Shown here in pieces: positions 15,889-24,671 of a stretch of DNA of 59,479 bases (position 1 is the stretch's first letter; every line of letters begins with the position of its first letter). Made by a program: the position numbers and the translations under genes. Location: the NCBI RefSeq assembly GCF_011421595.1, contig NZ_WTLH01000001.1, positions 43,825 through 103,303 on the forward strand, given 5' to 3'. The notes below the pieces were generated by a model, which was given only the letters and a program-made list of their open reading frames with translations, searched no databases and was not told the origin of the DNA. The stretch comes from Streptomyces sp. YIM 98790. Lineage in GTDB: Bacteria > Actinomycetota > Actinomycetes > Streptomycetales > Streptomycetaceae.

Positions 15889-18039
15889 TCAGTCCGCGGC
15901 GGCGGCGACGGCCTCCGGCCGGAGATCGGTCCGCCGCAGGAACTGCGCGTTGACCGCCACCACGATCGTGGACAGGCTCATCAGCACCGCTCCGAGCGCC
16001 ATCGGCAGCACGATCCCGGCCCAGGCCAGGGCTCCCGCCGCCAGCGGGACGGCCAGCAGGTTGTAACCCGCGGCCCACCACAGGTTCTGCACCATCTTCC
16101 GGTAGCTCGCCCGGGACAGCCGGATCACCGAGACCACACCGCGCGGGTCGTCCGAGGCCAGCACGATGCCGGCGGACTCGATCGCCACGTCCGTGCCCGC
16201 GCCGATGGCGACCCCGACATCGGCCCTGGCCAGTGCGGGCGCGTCGTTGACGCCGTCGCCGACCATGGCCACGGTCCGGCCGCGCCGCCGGAGACCGGCC
16301 ACCGCCGAGTCCTTGTCCTCCGGCAGCACCTCGGCAAAGACCTCGTCGATGCCCAGTTCGGCGGCCACCGCATCCGCGACCTGCCGCGCGTCGCCGGTGA
16401 TCATGGCCACGGTGATGCCGCGCCGGTGCAGGGCGGCGACGGCCTGCCGGGACTCCGGCCGGATCTCGTCCTCCAGGGCCAGTGCGCCGGTCACCGCGCC
16501 GTCGCGGACCACGTGCAGCACGGCGGCTCCCCGGGACGTCCACTCCGCCACCGCCGGGTCCAGCGCCTCCGGGAGTTCCAGGCCGCGTTCACGCAGCAGG
16601 GCGGGACCGCCGACCGCGACCGCGGTGCCGTCCACCAGGGCCTCCACGCCCCGTCCGGTCATGGAGCGGAAGCCGGCCGCGGCGGGCGGGACCAGTCCGC
16701 GTTCCCGGGCGGCGGCGACGATGGCGCGGGCCAGCGGGTGCTCGCTCTCCGCCTCCACCGCGGCGGCCTGCGCCAGCACCGCACGCTCGTCCGTCCCCGG
16801 GACGGCGGCGATGCCGGTGACGGCGTGCGCGCCCCTGGTCAGGGTGCCGGTCTTGTCGAAGAGGACGGCGTCCACCTCGCGCATCCGCTCCAGCGCCAGC
16901 CGGTCCTTGACCAGGACCCCGCTGCGCGCCGACTTGGCCGTGGAGATGGAGACCACCAGCGGGATCGCCAGGCCCAGGGCGTGCGGGCAGGCGATGATCA
17001 GCACGGTGACCGCCCGGGTGACCGCGTCGTCGGGGCGGCCGAGCAGCAGCCACGCCAGCACGGTGACCGCTGCCGCCGCCAGCGCCACGTAGAACAGCAG
17101 CGCGGCGGCGCGGTCGGCCAGCACCTGGGAACGTGAGCGGGAGGCGGCGGCCTCGGCGACCAGCCGCTGGATGCCGGCCAGGGCGGTGTCCTCGCCGACC
17201 GCGTCCACCCGCACCCGGACCGAGCCGTCGGCGGCCACCGAGGCGGCGATGACCTTGTCGCCCTCGGTGCGGCTCACCGGGTTGGACTCGCCGGTGATCA
17301 TCGATTCGTCCAGCTCGGCGGAGCCGCGCACGATGGTGCCGTCGGCCGGGACCCGGCCGCCCGGGCGGACCAGGACGACATCGCCCACGGCGAGCCGCGA
17401 GGCGCGGACCGGGTGGGGCTCGCCGTCCGGGCCTATCCGCTCGGCCTCGTCGGGCAGCAGCTCGGCCAGGGCGGCGAGCGCGCCCCGGGCCTGGCCGATG
17501 GCGCGCATCTCCATCCAGTGGCCCAGCAGCATGATGTCGATCAGCAGGGACAGCTCCCACCAGACCTCGACCTCGAACAGGCCCAGACTCGCCGTCCAGC
17601 TCGCCACGAACGCGACGGTGATGGCCATCCCGATCAGCAGCATCATCCCGGGGCGGCGGTCGCGGAGTTCGGCGACCGCGCCGGTGAGGAACGGGCCGCC
17701 GCCGTAGAGGAAGATCGCCGTGCCGAGGGCGGGGGCGACCGCGGCCATGCCCGGGAAGTCCAGCCCGTAGCCGAACCATTCCATGATCATGTGGCTGGTG
17801 ACCAGCACCGGCAGCGTCAGCAGCAGGGAGAGCCAGAACCGGCTGCGGAACATCTCCGGACTGTGCCCGGCGTGCTTGTCATGCCCTCCGTGGCCGGTGT
17901 GCCCTTCGTGGTCGGCGTGTCCGCCGAGCCCGTCATGGCCGGCGTGGCCGGCGTGCCCGGTCCGGGCGGTGTGCGTGTCGTGCTCGGCGGGTGTCTCGTG
18001 CTGGTGGTGGTCCGCCTGGGCGGAGTGGTGCCGGTTCAT
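15889..18039 (-). CDS. Copper-translocating P1B-type ATPase, CopB-like
   Basis: A 716-residue heavy-metal P-type ATPase. The N-terminus (1-60) is very His-rich with HAGH/HTGH repeats and lacks a CxxC metal-binding domain. Landmarks: actuator TGES (249-252), membrane metal site CPH (351-353), phosphorylation motif DKTGT (D395), SEHPLA, and the hinge GDGVNDAPA. The CPH motif with a His-rich tail is typical of the P1B-3 (CopB) group, thought to export copper and possibly silver. It sits directly downstream of a CsoR-type palindrome (18077-18095), so copper should relieve repression. No CopZ chaperone or csoR gene is in the window. The downstream sigma gene may or may not be in the same transcript (138-bp gap). 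Confidence 0.93.
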   Translation of the reverse strand: MNRHHSAQADHHQHETPAEHDTHTARTGHAGHAGHDGLGGHADHEGHTGHGGHDKHAGHSPEMFRSRFWLSLLLTLPVLVTSHMIMEWFGYGLDFPGMAAVAPALGTAIFLYGGGPFLTGAVAELRDRRPGMMLLIGMAITVAFVASWTASLGLFEVEVWWELSLLIDIMLLGHWMEMRAIGQARGALAALAELLPDEAERIGPDGEPHPVRASRLAVGDVVLVRPGGRVPADGTIVRGSAELDESMITGESNPVSRTEGDKVIAASVAADGSVRVRVDAVGEDTALAGIQRLVAEAAASRSRSQVLADRAAALLFYVALAAAAVTVLAWLLLGRPDDAVTRAVTVLIIACPHALGLAIPLVVSISTAKSARSGVLVKDRLALERMREVDAVLFDKTGTLTRGAHAVTGIAAVPGTDERAVLAQAAAVEAESEHPLARAIVAAARERGLVPPAAAGFRSMTGRGVEALVDGTAVAVGGPALLRERGLELPEALDPAVAEWTSRGAAVLHVVRDGAVTGALALEDEIRPESRQAVAALHRRGITVAMITGDARQVADAVAAELGIDEVFAEVLPEDKDSAVAGLRRRGRTVAMVGDGVNDAPALARADVGVAIGAGTDVAIESAGIVLASDDPRGVVSVIRLSRASYRKMVQNLWWAAGYNLLAVPLAAGALAWAGIVLPMALGAVLMSLSTIVVAVNAQFLRRTDLRPEAVAAAAD

Positions 18040-18076
18040 GGCTGCGTCTCCTCGGGTGCGCCGTATAAGGAGCGAC

Positions 18077-18095
18077 TATACCCCCTGGGGGTATA
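18077..18095. promoter_or_regulatory. CsoR-type copper operator
   Basis: TATACCCCCTGGGGGTATA, a perfect 9-1-9 palindrome 38 bp upstream of the copper ATPase start. The TAxxCCCC/GGGGxxTA layout is that of actinobacterial CsoR operators. Confidence 0.8.
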
Positions 18096-18142
18096 TCTGC
18101 AACCCTCTGGTCCGCCCGCCCCTTCCCACATGTCCCGGTGAT

Positions 18143-18202
18143 CCGTCCGGCAGTCCCCGCCGGACGGCTGACGGGATTCACCAGGGGCCGTCCGGCGGGG
18201 AC
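18143..18202 (-). terminator. Terminator region of the ABC/two-component operon with two competing stems
   Basis: Segment 18153-18167 can pair perfectly over 15 bp with 18188-18202, and part of it (18159-18167) can pair over 9 bp with 18143-18151. Both lie just downstream of the permease stop on the minus strand. The longer stem is the likely terminator; the alternative pairing resembles an attenuator layout but may be incidental. Confidence 0.6.
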
Positions 18203-18233
18203 AACTCGGCGTCGGCCGCGTGCGGCGGGGCGC

Positions 18234-19427
18234 TCAGGCCGCGGCGAGCGCCTCGGTGGGGGCGAGGCGGGCGGCTCGGAGGGCCGGGTAGAGGCCGGCG
18301 CAGGCGCCGATCAGCAGGGTGGCGGCCAGGCCGCCGCCCATCGCCCAGGCGGGGACGACCGAGGGCCAGCCCTGCGAGGCCGCATAGCCGGCGGTCACCG
18401 CGATGCCCAGCAGCACCCCGCCCGCGCCGCCGAGCGCGGACAGCAGCTGGGATTCCACCAGGAACTGGGTTCGGATCTGGCCGCGGGTGGCCCCGAGGGA
18501 GCGGCGCAGGCCGATCTCGGCCCGTCGTTCCAGCACCGAGATGACCATGGTGTTGGCCACCCCGACCCCGCCGACCAGGAGGGACACCGCGCCCAGGCCC
18601 AGCAGCAGGGCGTTCAGCGTGGCGTCCGCGGCCTGCTTGGCGGCCAGTGCCTCCGAGGGCCGGGAGACCTGGACCTCGTTGGGGGCGGCCGGATTGGCGG
18701 TCGCGCCCAGTACGGATTGGACGTCCTCGACGGCGTCTTCGGCGGTGCGCGCGTATACGGTCGTGGGGTATCCGTCGAAGCCCAGCCCGGCCTCGGCGAC
18801 CGGCCAGCCGACCAGCGCGGAGGTGTCCAGCTCCGGGGCGAGCGGCGCCGGGTGCAGGATTCCGGTCACCGTGAACCACCGGTCGCCCAGCCAGACGAGG
18901 ACATCCGCGCCCGCGCGGTGCACCCCGAGCCGCTCGGCCGCCTTGCTGCCCAGCACCACGGCGGGGTAGGCGGCGGTGGCGTCGTTGAGCCAGGCGCCGG
19001 CGGCGACCTCGGCGCCCGTGACGGCGGGCAGGCCGAGGGCCGCGGCGCGCACCGCGATCGAGTTGTTCCGGGCCTTCGGGACCAGATCGGTGCGGTAGAC
19101 CCGGGCCTGCGTCTTCCCGGTGGCGGAGACGGTCTCCACCGGGCCGATCCGGTCGATCATCCGCGGCGCCTCGGCCGGCAGCGGGGACTCCTCGCCGCCC
19201 AGGGTCTGGCCGGGGGAGACGGTCAGCAGATTGGTGCCCAGCTCGGCCAGTTGCCGGTTGAGGTCCTCCCGGCTGGAGGCGGAGATGCCGGTGACGCAGA
19301 CCATGGCGGCGATGCCGATGGCGATGCCGAGCGCGGAGAGGACGACGCGCAGGGGGCGGGCGTGCAGGCCGGAGGCGCCGGTGCGCAGCACGTCGGCCGG
19401 TGCCATGCGGGCGGGGCGGGGGGTCAT
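18234..19427 (-). CDS. ABC transporter permease, FtsX/MacB type
   Basis: A 397-residue membrane protein with one N-terminal membrane segment (about 28-48, [20 protein letters not shown]), a large extracytoplasmic domain (about 50-270) and three C-terminal segments, the MacB/FtsX topology. The motif [20 protein letters not shown] before the later segments is typical. The ATG at 19427 overlaps the stop of the ATPase gene (ATGA). MacB-like systems do not move substrates through a channel but transmit ATP-driven motion to an extracytoplasmic partner, here probably the adaptor at 20173-21321. Last gene of a six-gene minus-strand operon headed by a two-component system; it likely acts in envelope stress or export of a peptide, lipid or antibiotic. 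Confidence 0.9.
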   Translation of the reverse strand: MTPRPARMAPADVLRTGASGLHARPLRVVLSALGIAIGIAAMVCVTGISASSREDLNRQLAELGTNLLTVSPGQTLGGEESPLPAEAPRMIDRIGPVETVSATGKTQARVYRTDLVPKARNNSIAVRAAALGLPAVTGAEVAAGAWLNDATAAYPAVVLGSKAAERLGVHRAGADVLVWLGDRWFTVTGILHPAPLAPELDTSALVGWPVAEAGLGFDGYPTTVYARTAEDAVEDVQSVLGATANPAAPNEVQVSRPSEALAAKQAADATLNALLLGLGAVSLLVGGVGVANTMVISVLERRAEIGLRRSLGATRGQIRTQFLVESQLLSALGGAGGVLLGIAVTAGYAASQGWPSVVPAWAMGGGLAATLLIGACAGLYPALRAARLAPTEALAAA

Positions 19428-20176
19428 GCGGTCACCTCCGTGGGCGCGGCACCGGCGCCGGCGGTGCCGTGCGTGGCGGTGCCGTGCGAGGTGTCACGGA
19501 CGATGCGGCCGTCCTTGAGGTGCACCGCACGCGGCAGCGAGCCGGCGATGTCCCGGTCGTGCGTGATGACCAGCACGGTGGTCCCGGACGCGTTCAGCTC
19601 GCGCAGCAGGTCCATCACCCCGTTGCCCGAGGCCGAGTCCAGGGCCCCGGTCGGCTCGTCGGCCAGCAGCAGCGGGGGACTGCCCAGCACCGCCCGGGCG
19701 ATGGCGGTGCGCTGTTTCTCCCCGCCGGACAGCTCGTGCGGCCGGTGGCCGAGCCGGTGGCCCAGCCCCACCCGGTGCAGTGCCTCCTCGGCCAGGGCGC
19801 GGCGCCGGGCGCGCGGCACACCCGCGTAGAGCAGGCCGTCCGCCACGTTGTCCAGCACCGGCACCCCGGGCGCCAGGTGGAACTGCTGGAAGACGAAGCC
19901 GATGGTGGCGGCGCGCAGTGCGGACAGCTCCCGGTCGGACATCCGGGAGACGTCGTGACCGTCGATCCGGACGGTTCCGGAGGACGGCCGCTGGAGCGTG
20001 CCGACGACGTTCAGCAGCGTGGACTTGCCGGAGCCGGACGGGCCGACCACGGCGAGGAGTTCACCGCGCCGCACGGTCAGGTCCGCCCCGCACAGGGCGG
20101 CGACCTCACCGTAGACCCGGCTCGCGGCGCGCAGTTCGACCACCGGAGCGGGCGCGGCGTCGGCCGGGGCGGTCAC
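19424..20176 (-). CDS. ABC transporter ATP-binding protein, MacB/LolD type
   Basis: A 250-residue ATPase. The GTG at 20176 overlaps the adaptor stop codon (GTGA), which fixes the start inside a much longer open frame. Walker A is GPSGSGKST (45-53), then FVFQQFHL (Q-loop), signature LSGGEKQR, Walker [13 protein letters not shown] and the H-loop in VITHD. This sequence set is characteristic of the LolD/MacB class that partners with FtsX-type permeases, as found immediately downstream. Confidence 0.93.
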   Translation of the reverse strand: MTAPADAAPAPVVELRAASRVYGEVAALCGADLTVRRGELLAVVGPSGSGKSTLLNVVGTLQRPSSGTVRIDGHDVSRMSDRELSALRAATIGFVFQQFHLAPGVPVLDNVADGLLYAGVPRARRRALAEEALHRVGLGHRLGHRPHELSGGEKQRTAIARAVLGSPPLLLADEPTGALDSASGNGVMDLLRELNASGTTVLVITHDRDIAGSLPRAVHLKDGRIVRDTSHGTATHGTAGAGAAPTEVTA

Positions 20177-21321
20177 TCGGGGACCCCCACGGTCAGGCCC
20201 TCCGCCACGCCGTCGCCGCTGACCTCGACCATGCCGTCCGCGAACAGGCCGGTGTCCACGGCAAGGTAGCGGGTGGCCGAGCCCTCCACGACCTCCAGGG
20301 CGTAGCCGCCCTCGCGCAGCGCGACCAGGGCCGTGACCGGGACGGCGAGCACCTCCTCGCGGCGCTCCGCCTCCAGCACCACATCCACCGGAGCCGCCTG
20401 GTAGCCGCCGAGCTTCTCCTCGTCCAGGACCGTGAGTTCGACCGGGATGACGGCGGCGGGCGCGCCCTGGGCCCCGGCGGCGGCCGGGTCGGTGGCGGCG
20501 GTGCCGGCGGTGGCAGCGGTGCCCACGCTGGTGACCTCGGCCGCGGCCTCGGTGCCGTCCGGCAGGGTGACGGTCGCCGCCGTGCCCTCGGCGACCAGGC
20601 CCTCCAGGGCGACATCCAGATCGACGGAGATCACCCGCTCGGTGCCGGTCCAGTTCAGCAGCGGTCCGGCGGCCGCGCCGCCGACCGAGGCGGCCAGGGA
20701 GTCCACCCGGATGCTGCCGGGCGCGATCACCGCCTCGCCGGGGACCAGGGTGCCGGTCCGGTCCAGGCCGAGATCCTCCTGCCAGGCGCGCACCGCCTCG
20801 GCGGTGGAGCCGGTGAACTCCTCGTCCACGGTGAAACCCGTGTAGCCGAGGGCCTCCAGGTTCTTTTCGAGCTGCCGCACGTCCTTGCCCTCGCTGCCCT
20901 GGGCGAGCGGCCGGTAGAGCGGGAGCGAGCCGTAGAGCAGCGGCACCGGGCGCTCGTCGATCCGGTAGACGGTGTCGCCGCGTCCCAGGACCTCCCCCGC
21001 CTCGGGAAGCCAGGTCACGGTGCCGCCGCCTTCCGCGGCACCGGCCGGCGGGGCCTCGACGGTGGTGGCGGTGCCGTGGCCCAGGCTGCCGCCGACCTTC
21101 TCGGAGCGGACAAGGGTGGTCCGCTCCACGGTGGCGGTGGCGGGCGGTCCGCTGGGTGCCGCGGCCTCGGCGGTGCCGTTGCCGCCGCCCCAGCCGATGG
21201 CGGCGGCGCCGGCGGCCCCGGCAGCCGCCACCGCCGCCACGGCCAGCAGGACCGTCCGCCCGGGCCGACGCCGCGCCGGGTCGGCGGCGGTGCCGCGGCT
21301 GCTGTCTCCGCGCGGTGTCAC
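20173..21321 (-). CDS. Membrane-fusion-like adaptor with peptidoglycan-binding domain
   Basis: A 382-residue protein. The GTG at 21321 overlaps the upstream lipoprotein stop. Residues 24-42 form one membrane anchor ([20 protein letters not shown]). The rest is outside the cell: a HlyD/MacA-like split beta-barrel, with a peptidoglycan-binding-type helical insert ([31 protein letters not shown]) at about 135-185. This architecture is common in actinobacterial operons with MacB-type ABC pairs, where the adaptor couples the transporter to the cell wall. Pro/Ala/Thr-rich insertions around residue 270 are probably flexible. Confidence 0.8.
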   Translation of the reverse strand: MTPRGDSSRGTAADPARRRPGRTVLLAVAAVAAAGAAGAAAIGWGGGNGTAEAAAPSGPPATATVERTTLVRSEKVGGSLGHGTATTVEAPPAGAAEGGGTVTWLPEAGEVLGRGDTVYRIDERPVPLLYGSLPLYRPLAQGSEGKDVRQLEKNLEALGYTGFTVDEEFTGSTAEAVRAWQEDLGLDRTGTLVPGEAVIAPGSIRVDSLAASVGGAAAGPLLNWTGTERVISVDLDVALEGLVAEGTAATVTLPDGTEAAAEVTSVGTAATAGTAATDPAAAGAQGAPAAVIPVELTVLDEEKLGGYQAAPVDVVLEAERREEVLAVPVTALVALREGGYALEVVEGSATRYLAVDTGLFADGMVEVSGDGVAEGLTVGVPE

Positions 21322-21938
21322 TCGTCGCTCCCGATGAGGTCGTTGAGCTTGTCGCGGCACGTGTCCAGGGCGTCCTGGAACTGCGGGTCGGACGGGTCGA
21401 TGCCGGTCTCGCCGGGGGTGAAGCCGCCGTCCGGGTCGGGGTCGGGCACGTCGATGCCGTTCTCCCGCATGCAGGCGGCCAGGTCGCCCATGGCGTCGAG
21501 CTGCTCGTCGGTGAAGGGGTCCCGGTCGGAGAGCTGCGGCGGCGCCAGATCGCGGCAGGAGTCCATGGCACTCTGGAGGGTTTCCAGGTCGTCGACGCCG
21601 CTCCGCACGTCGGCGAGGCCGAACTCTCCGGTCTCCGGGTCGGGGTCGGGCAGGTCGATGCCGTGCTCGCGCATGCACGCGGCGAACGCCTGCGCCTGCT
21701 CGGCGGTGTCGTCCGCACTCTTCTCGGCGGCGGTGCCGGAGTCGTCGTTGAGCGAGGCGACCGGGGTGGAGTCCTCGTCGCTGCCGCCGCAGGCGGCCGT
21801 GAACAGGCCCAGGGCCAGCAGCGCGGCGGCCGTCGCCGTCCGGCGGGGGCCGCCGCGCCGCTGCCGGGCGGTGGCCCGGGCCGCCGGTGCGGTCGCCGGT
21901 GCGGTCGCGGCGGGCGAGGGGTTCGTGGTGATGGTCAT
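21318..21938 (-). CDS. Lipoprotein with duplicated [14 protein letters not shown] motif
   Basis: A 206-residue secreted lipoprotein. The start (ATG 21938) gives a long twin-tract N-terminus (about 35 Ala/Thr/Arg residues) followed by a hydrophobic stretch and lipobox TAAC near residue 50. The mature part contains two copies of a module: [20 protein letters not shown] and [20 protein letters not shown], each followed by an acidic helix with a further Cys (SCRD, TCRD). The module's paired cysteines and DPDPD runs look like a disulphide-held, possibly divalent-cation-binding repeat. It lies between the histidine kinase and the adaptor in one operon, so it may be the extracellular sensor or a substrate-presenting partner of the ABC system. 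No defined function known to me. Confidence 0.75.
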   Translation of the reverse strand: MTITTNPSPAATAPATAPAARATARQRRGGPRRTATAAALLALGLFTAACGGSDEDSTPVASLNDDSGTAAEKSADDTAEQAQAFAACMREHGIDLPDPDPETGEFGLADVRSGVDDLETLQSAMDSCRDLAPPQLSDRDPFTDEQLDAMGDLAACMRENGIDVPDPDPDGGFTPGETGIDPSDPQFQDALDTCRDKLNDLIGSDE

Positions 21939-21978
21939 GGGCCGATGCTGCGCGGCCGGTCTGGGAAGGTGCTGGGCG

Positions 21979-23730
21979 TTACCTGGGAACAAGCTGGGAA
22001 CGCGCGGCGGCGTCGCGGGTCCCGGGGCCGGCGACCGGCTCCGCGGGCGGTGCGGGAAGCGGCAGCAGGACCCGGAACACCGCGCCCCCGCCGCCGCGGG
22101 CACGCAGTTCGATCCGCCCCTGGTGGGCCTCGGTGAGGGCGGCGGCGATGGCCAGGCCCAGTCCGGTGCCGCCGGCCCGGGCCGGACCCGCCCGGTAGAA
22201 GCGTTCGAAGACGTGCCGGGCGTCCTCGGGCGGGATGCCGGGGCCGGTGTCGGCCACCTCCAGCACCGCCACCCCCGGGGCGCGGGAGGGGAGTGTCCCC
22301 ACGGCCGCCAGAGATTCCCCGTCCACCGTGCCCGTGCCGCCCGTGCCGCCCGAGGTGTCGGCACCCGGGGCTCCGGCGGCTCCGGCGGCTCCGCCGGTGC
22401 CGGCCGGTTCCCCGGAAGGCACCGGCTCGCGGCCGATCCGCACGGTGATCCCGGCGTCGGGCGGAGTGTGCCGCAGCGCGTTGGCCAGCAGATTGCCCAC
22501 CACCTGCCGCAGCCGCAGCGGGTCGCCCAGCACCGTCACCGGGTCCGGCCGGGCCCCCCGTCCCTCCGCCTCACCGCCGTCCGGGCCGCCCGGTCCGGCG
22601 AGCCCGGTCAGCCGCAGCGTGCGGTCCGGGTGCCGCCCGTGCGCATCGCGGATCAGGTCGGCGGCCAGCTCCCGCAGATCGACCGGGCGGTGCTCCACCG
22701 GCCGCTGCCGGTCCAGCCGGGCCAGCACCAGCAGGTCCTCCACCAGCACACCCATCCGGGCCGCCTCCTGCTCGATCCGGGCCAGGGCCGCACCGGGGTC
22801 GCCGCCCCGGCGGGCGGCGAGTTCGGCGAAGCCGCGGATCGAGGTCAGCGGGGTGCGCAGCTCGTGCGAGGCGTCGGCGAGGAACTGCCGCAACCGTTCC
22901 TCGGAGGCCCGGCGGGCGGCGAACTCCCACTCCACCCGGGCGAGTACGGCGTTCATGGCGCGGCCCAGCCGGCCCGGCTCGGTGTGCGGATCGTCGTCCG
23001 CCACCCGCCGGGTGAAGTCGCCGGCGGCGATCTCGCCGGAGGTGGCGGCCATCCTGGTCAGCGGGCGCAGCCCGAACCGGACAAGGCTGTCGGCCAGCGC
23101 GGCCAGTCCCAGCAGAACGGCGGCCGAGACCACGGCGGCGATGGCCGCCAGCCGGTTGACGGTGGCCTCCACCCGCTCCAGCGACACCGCGCTCACCAGC
23201 ACATGGCCGGTCTCGGCAACGGAGCTGGACACCCGCCAGGGCTGGTCGCCGGGGCCGGATGCCGTGAACGGCTCGCCGGACCGTTCGGCCAGCTCGGCCC
23301 GGCCGGGCAGGCTCGGGCCGGAATCCGCCATGCCGTAGGGGAAGACCAGCGGCTCGGTCTCGTCCGGCGGATAGAGGTAGAACCGGGAACGCTCGCCGAA
23401 CCGATCCGCCAGGAGTTCTTCCAGCGCGGAGGTCTCCCCCTCCGGCTGGAACAGCCGCTGCAGCTCCAGAAGCAGCGCGAACCGGCCGGCCGCGGCGCTC
23501 TCGGCGGCCAGCTCCTGATCCACCTTGTCGGTGAGATAGCCGCGCAGCAGCACCACGCCGGCCGTGCCGGCCACGGTGACGGCGAGCGCGGAGAGCGCGA
23601 CGGTCACCGCGACCAGGCGGGCGCGCAGCGTCCAGCGCCGCCAGGGGCGGGGCCGCCACCGCCGTGCGGGGCGCCGCGCGGGCCGCGGCGCCGCCGCCGT
23701 GGGCGGGGGTGGCGTGGGGCTGCTGCTCAT
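21979..23730 (-). CDS. Sensor histidine kinase (HisKA type) with extracytoplasmic sensor
   Basis: A 583-residue kinase. A Pro/Arg-rich cytoplasmic tail (1-37) precedes the first membrane segment (38-62); an extracytoplasmic sensor runs from about 63 to 193; the second membrane segment is 194-215. Then HAMP, the H-box FLADASHELRTPLTSIRG (His289), and the ATPase part with NLLANALRH (N-box) and DTGPGIP (G1). An unusually long Gly/Ala/Pro insertion separates the N-box and G1. Its start overlaps the response-regulator stop by 4 nt, so the two are coupled. It likely senses envelope or antimicrobial stress and controls the downstream ABC/adaptor genes. Confidence 0.93.
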   Translation of the reverse strand: MSSSPTPPPPTAAAPRPARRPARRWRPRPWRRWTLRARLVAVTVALSALAVTVAGTAGVVLLRGYLTDKVDQELAAESAAAGRFALLLELQRLFQPEGETSALEELLADRFGERSRFYLYPPDETEPLVFPYGMADSGPSLPGRAELAERSGEPFTASGPGDQPWRVSSSVAETGHVLVSAVSLERVEATVNRLAAIAAVVSAAVLLGLAALADSLVRFGLRPLTRMAATSGEIAAGDFTRRVADDDPHTEPGRLGRAMNAVLARVEWEFAARRASEERLRQFLADASHELRTPLTSIRGFAELAARRGGDPGAALARIEQEAARMGVLVEDLLVLARLDRQRPVEHRPVDLRELAADLIRDAHGRHPDRTLRLTGLAGPGGPDGGEAEGRGARPDPVTVLGDPLRLRQVVGNLLANALRHTPPDAGITVRIGREPVPSGEPAGTGGAAGAAGAPGADTSGGTGGTGTVDGESLAAVGTLPSRAPGVAVLEVADTGPGIPPEDARHVFERFYRAGPARAGGTGLGLAIAAALTEAHQGRIELRARGGGGAVFRVLLPLPAPPAEPVAGPGTRDAAARSQLVPR

Positions 23731-24446
23731 GGGGTCTCCTCGCGCGGGGTGCGCAGCACATAGCCGACGCCGCGCAGGGTGTGGATCAGCGAGGGCTGCC
23801 CGTCGCTGTCGATCTTGCGGCGCAGATAGTGGATGTAGGACTCGACGATCCGGGAGTCGCCGCCGAAGTCGTAGCCCCAGACCCGGTCCAGGATCTGTGC
23901 CTTGCTGACCACCCGGCCGGTGTTCTCCAGCAGGTAGGCCAGCAGCCGGAACTCGGTGGGCGAGAGCTCCACCGGGCGGCCGGCCCGCCGCACCTCGTGG
24001 GCGTCGGGCAGGAGGGTGAGGTCGGCGCAGCGCAGTGGGGGCCTGCCCGCGTCGGGGCCGTCCGCGCCGTGGCCGGTGCGGCGCAGGATGGCCCGGACCC
24101 GGAGCACCACCTCCTCCAGGCTGAACGGCTTGGTGACGTAGTCGTCGGCCCCGGCGGACAGGCCCTGGATACGGTCCTCCACGGTGTCGCGTGCGGTGAG
24201 GAAGAGCACCGGGATCTGCCCGCCGCCGCGGCGCAGCAGCGAGGCGACGTCGAATCCGTCCAGGCCGGGCATCATGATGTCCAGTACCACCAGGTCGGGG
24301 CGGCGGGCGGAGGCCGCGTTGAGCGCCTCGGCGCCGCCGGCGGCGCAGGTCACCTCGAAGCCGGCCAGCCGGAACGTCTGGGCCAGCAGGTCACGGATGT
24401 TGGGCTCGTCGTCGACGATCAGCAGGTGCGCGGCGGACTCGGACAT
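23727..24446 (-). CDS. OmpR/PhoB-family response regulator
   Basis: A 239-residue regulator. Receiver domain 1-125 with acidic pocket DDE (12-14), phosphorylated Asp56 (VVLDIMMPG) and Lys in VTKPF; OmpR winged helix in the C-terminal 100 residues (ELSPTEFRLLAYLLENTGRV, VESYIHYLRRKID). First gene of the minus-strand operon; the promoter must lie in 24447-24640, shared with the divergent Zur-type promoter. An inverted repeat CTCAGG-N10-CCTGAG (24464-24485) just upstream of the start is a candidate control site. Confidence 0.95.
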   Translation of the reverse strand: MSESAAHLLIVDDEPNIRDLLAQTFRLAGFEVTCAAGGAEALNAASARRPDLVVLDIMMPGLDGFDVASLLRRGGGQIPVLFLTARDTVEDRIQGLSAGADDYVTKPFSLEEVVLRVRAILRRTGHGADGPDAGRPPLRCADLTLLPDAHEVRRAGRPVELSPTEFRLLAYLLENTGRVVSKAQILDRVWGYDFGGDSRIVESYIHYLRRKIDSDGQPSLIHTLRGVGYVLRTPREETP

Positions 24447-24634
24447 TCCTCCAGTGGTACACCCTCAGGCTCGGAATTCCCTGAGAGCGACGAGTCTCCT
24501 CCCCCGGGCGCCGGGCGCCGCCTCGTCCGTCGCCGCGGTCGCTCGTCCGTCGCCGCTCGCCGCGGCCGCTGCCACTGGCAGCCGTACCGCCGCGGGGCCC
24601 GTCCGCCTCCGGGTATTCCTTGGCATGAGCACAG

Positions 24635-24663
24635 GTGACATTGAAAACGATTATCGCTACTGT
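24635..24663 (+). promoter_or_regulatory. Leaderless-type promoter of the metallophore operon
   Basis: GTGACA (24635-24640), 17-bp spacer, TACTGT (24658-24663). The predicted start near 24670 falls at the GTG start codon of the ATP-grasp gene (24672), implying a leaderless mRNA. The spacer is almost wholly occupied by the Zur-type box. Confidence 0.6.
24642..24656. promoter_or_regulatory. Zur/Fur-family box
   Basis: TGAAAACGATTATCG agrees with the Streptomyces Zur consensus TGAAAATnATTTTCA at 11 of the 14 defined positions and with a Fur-type GATAATGATTATC at 11 of 13. Its AT-rich composition stands out in this GC-rich region. Position between -35 and -10 would let a zinc-loaded repressor block polymerase. 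Zur is preferred over iron-type Fur because Streptomyces iron genes are normally under DmdR/IdeR. Confidence 0.68.
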
Positions 24664-24671
24664 TTTCGCTC

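Noticed and set aside
19780..23763. Very long plus-strand open frame (about 1300 codons) opposite the two-component/ABC operon
   Set aside because: It is antisense to six well-recognised genes, its translation is low-complexity Arg/Gly/Ala/Pro, and it lacks any domain. Long antisense frames are expected at this GC content.
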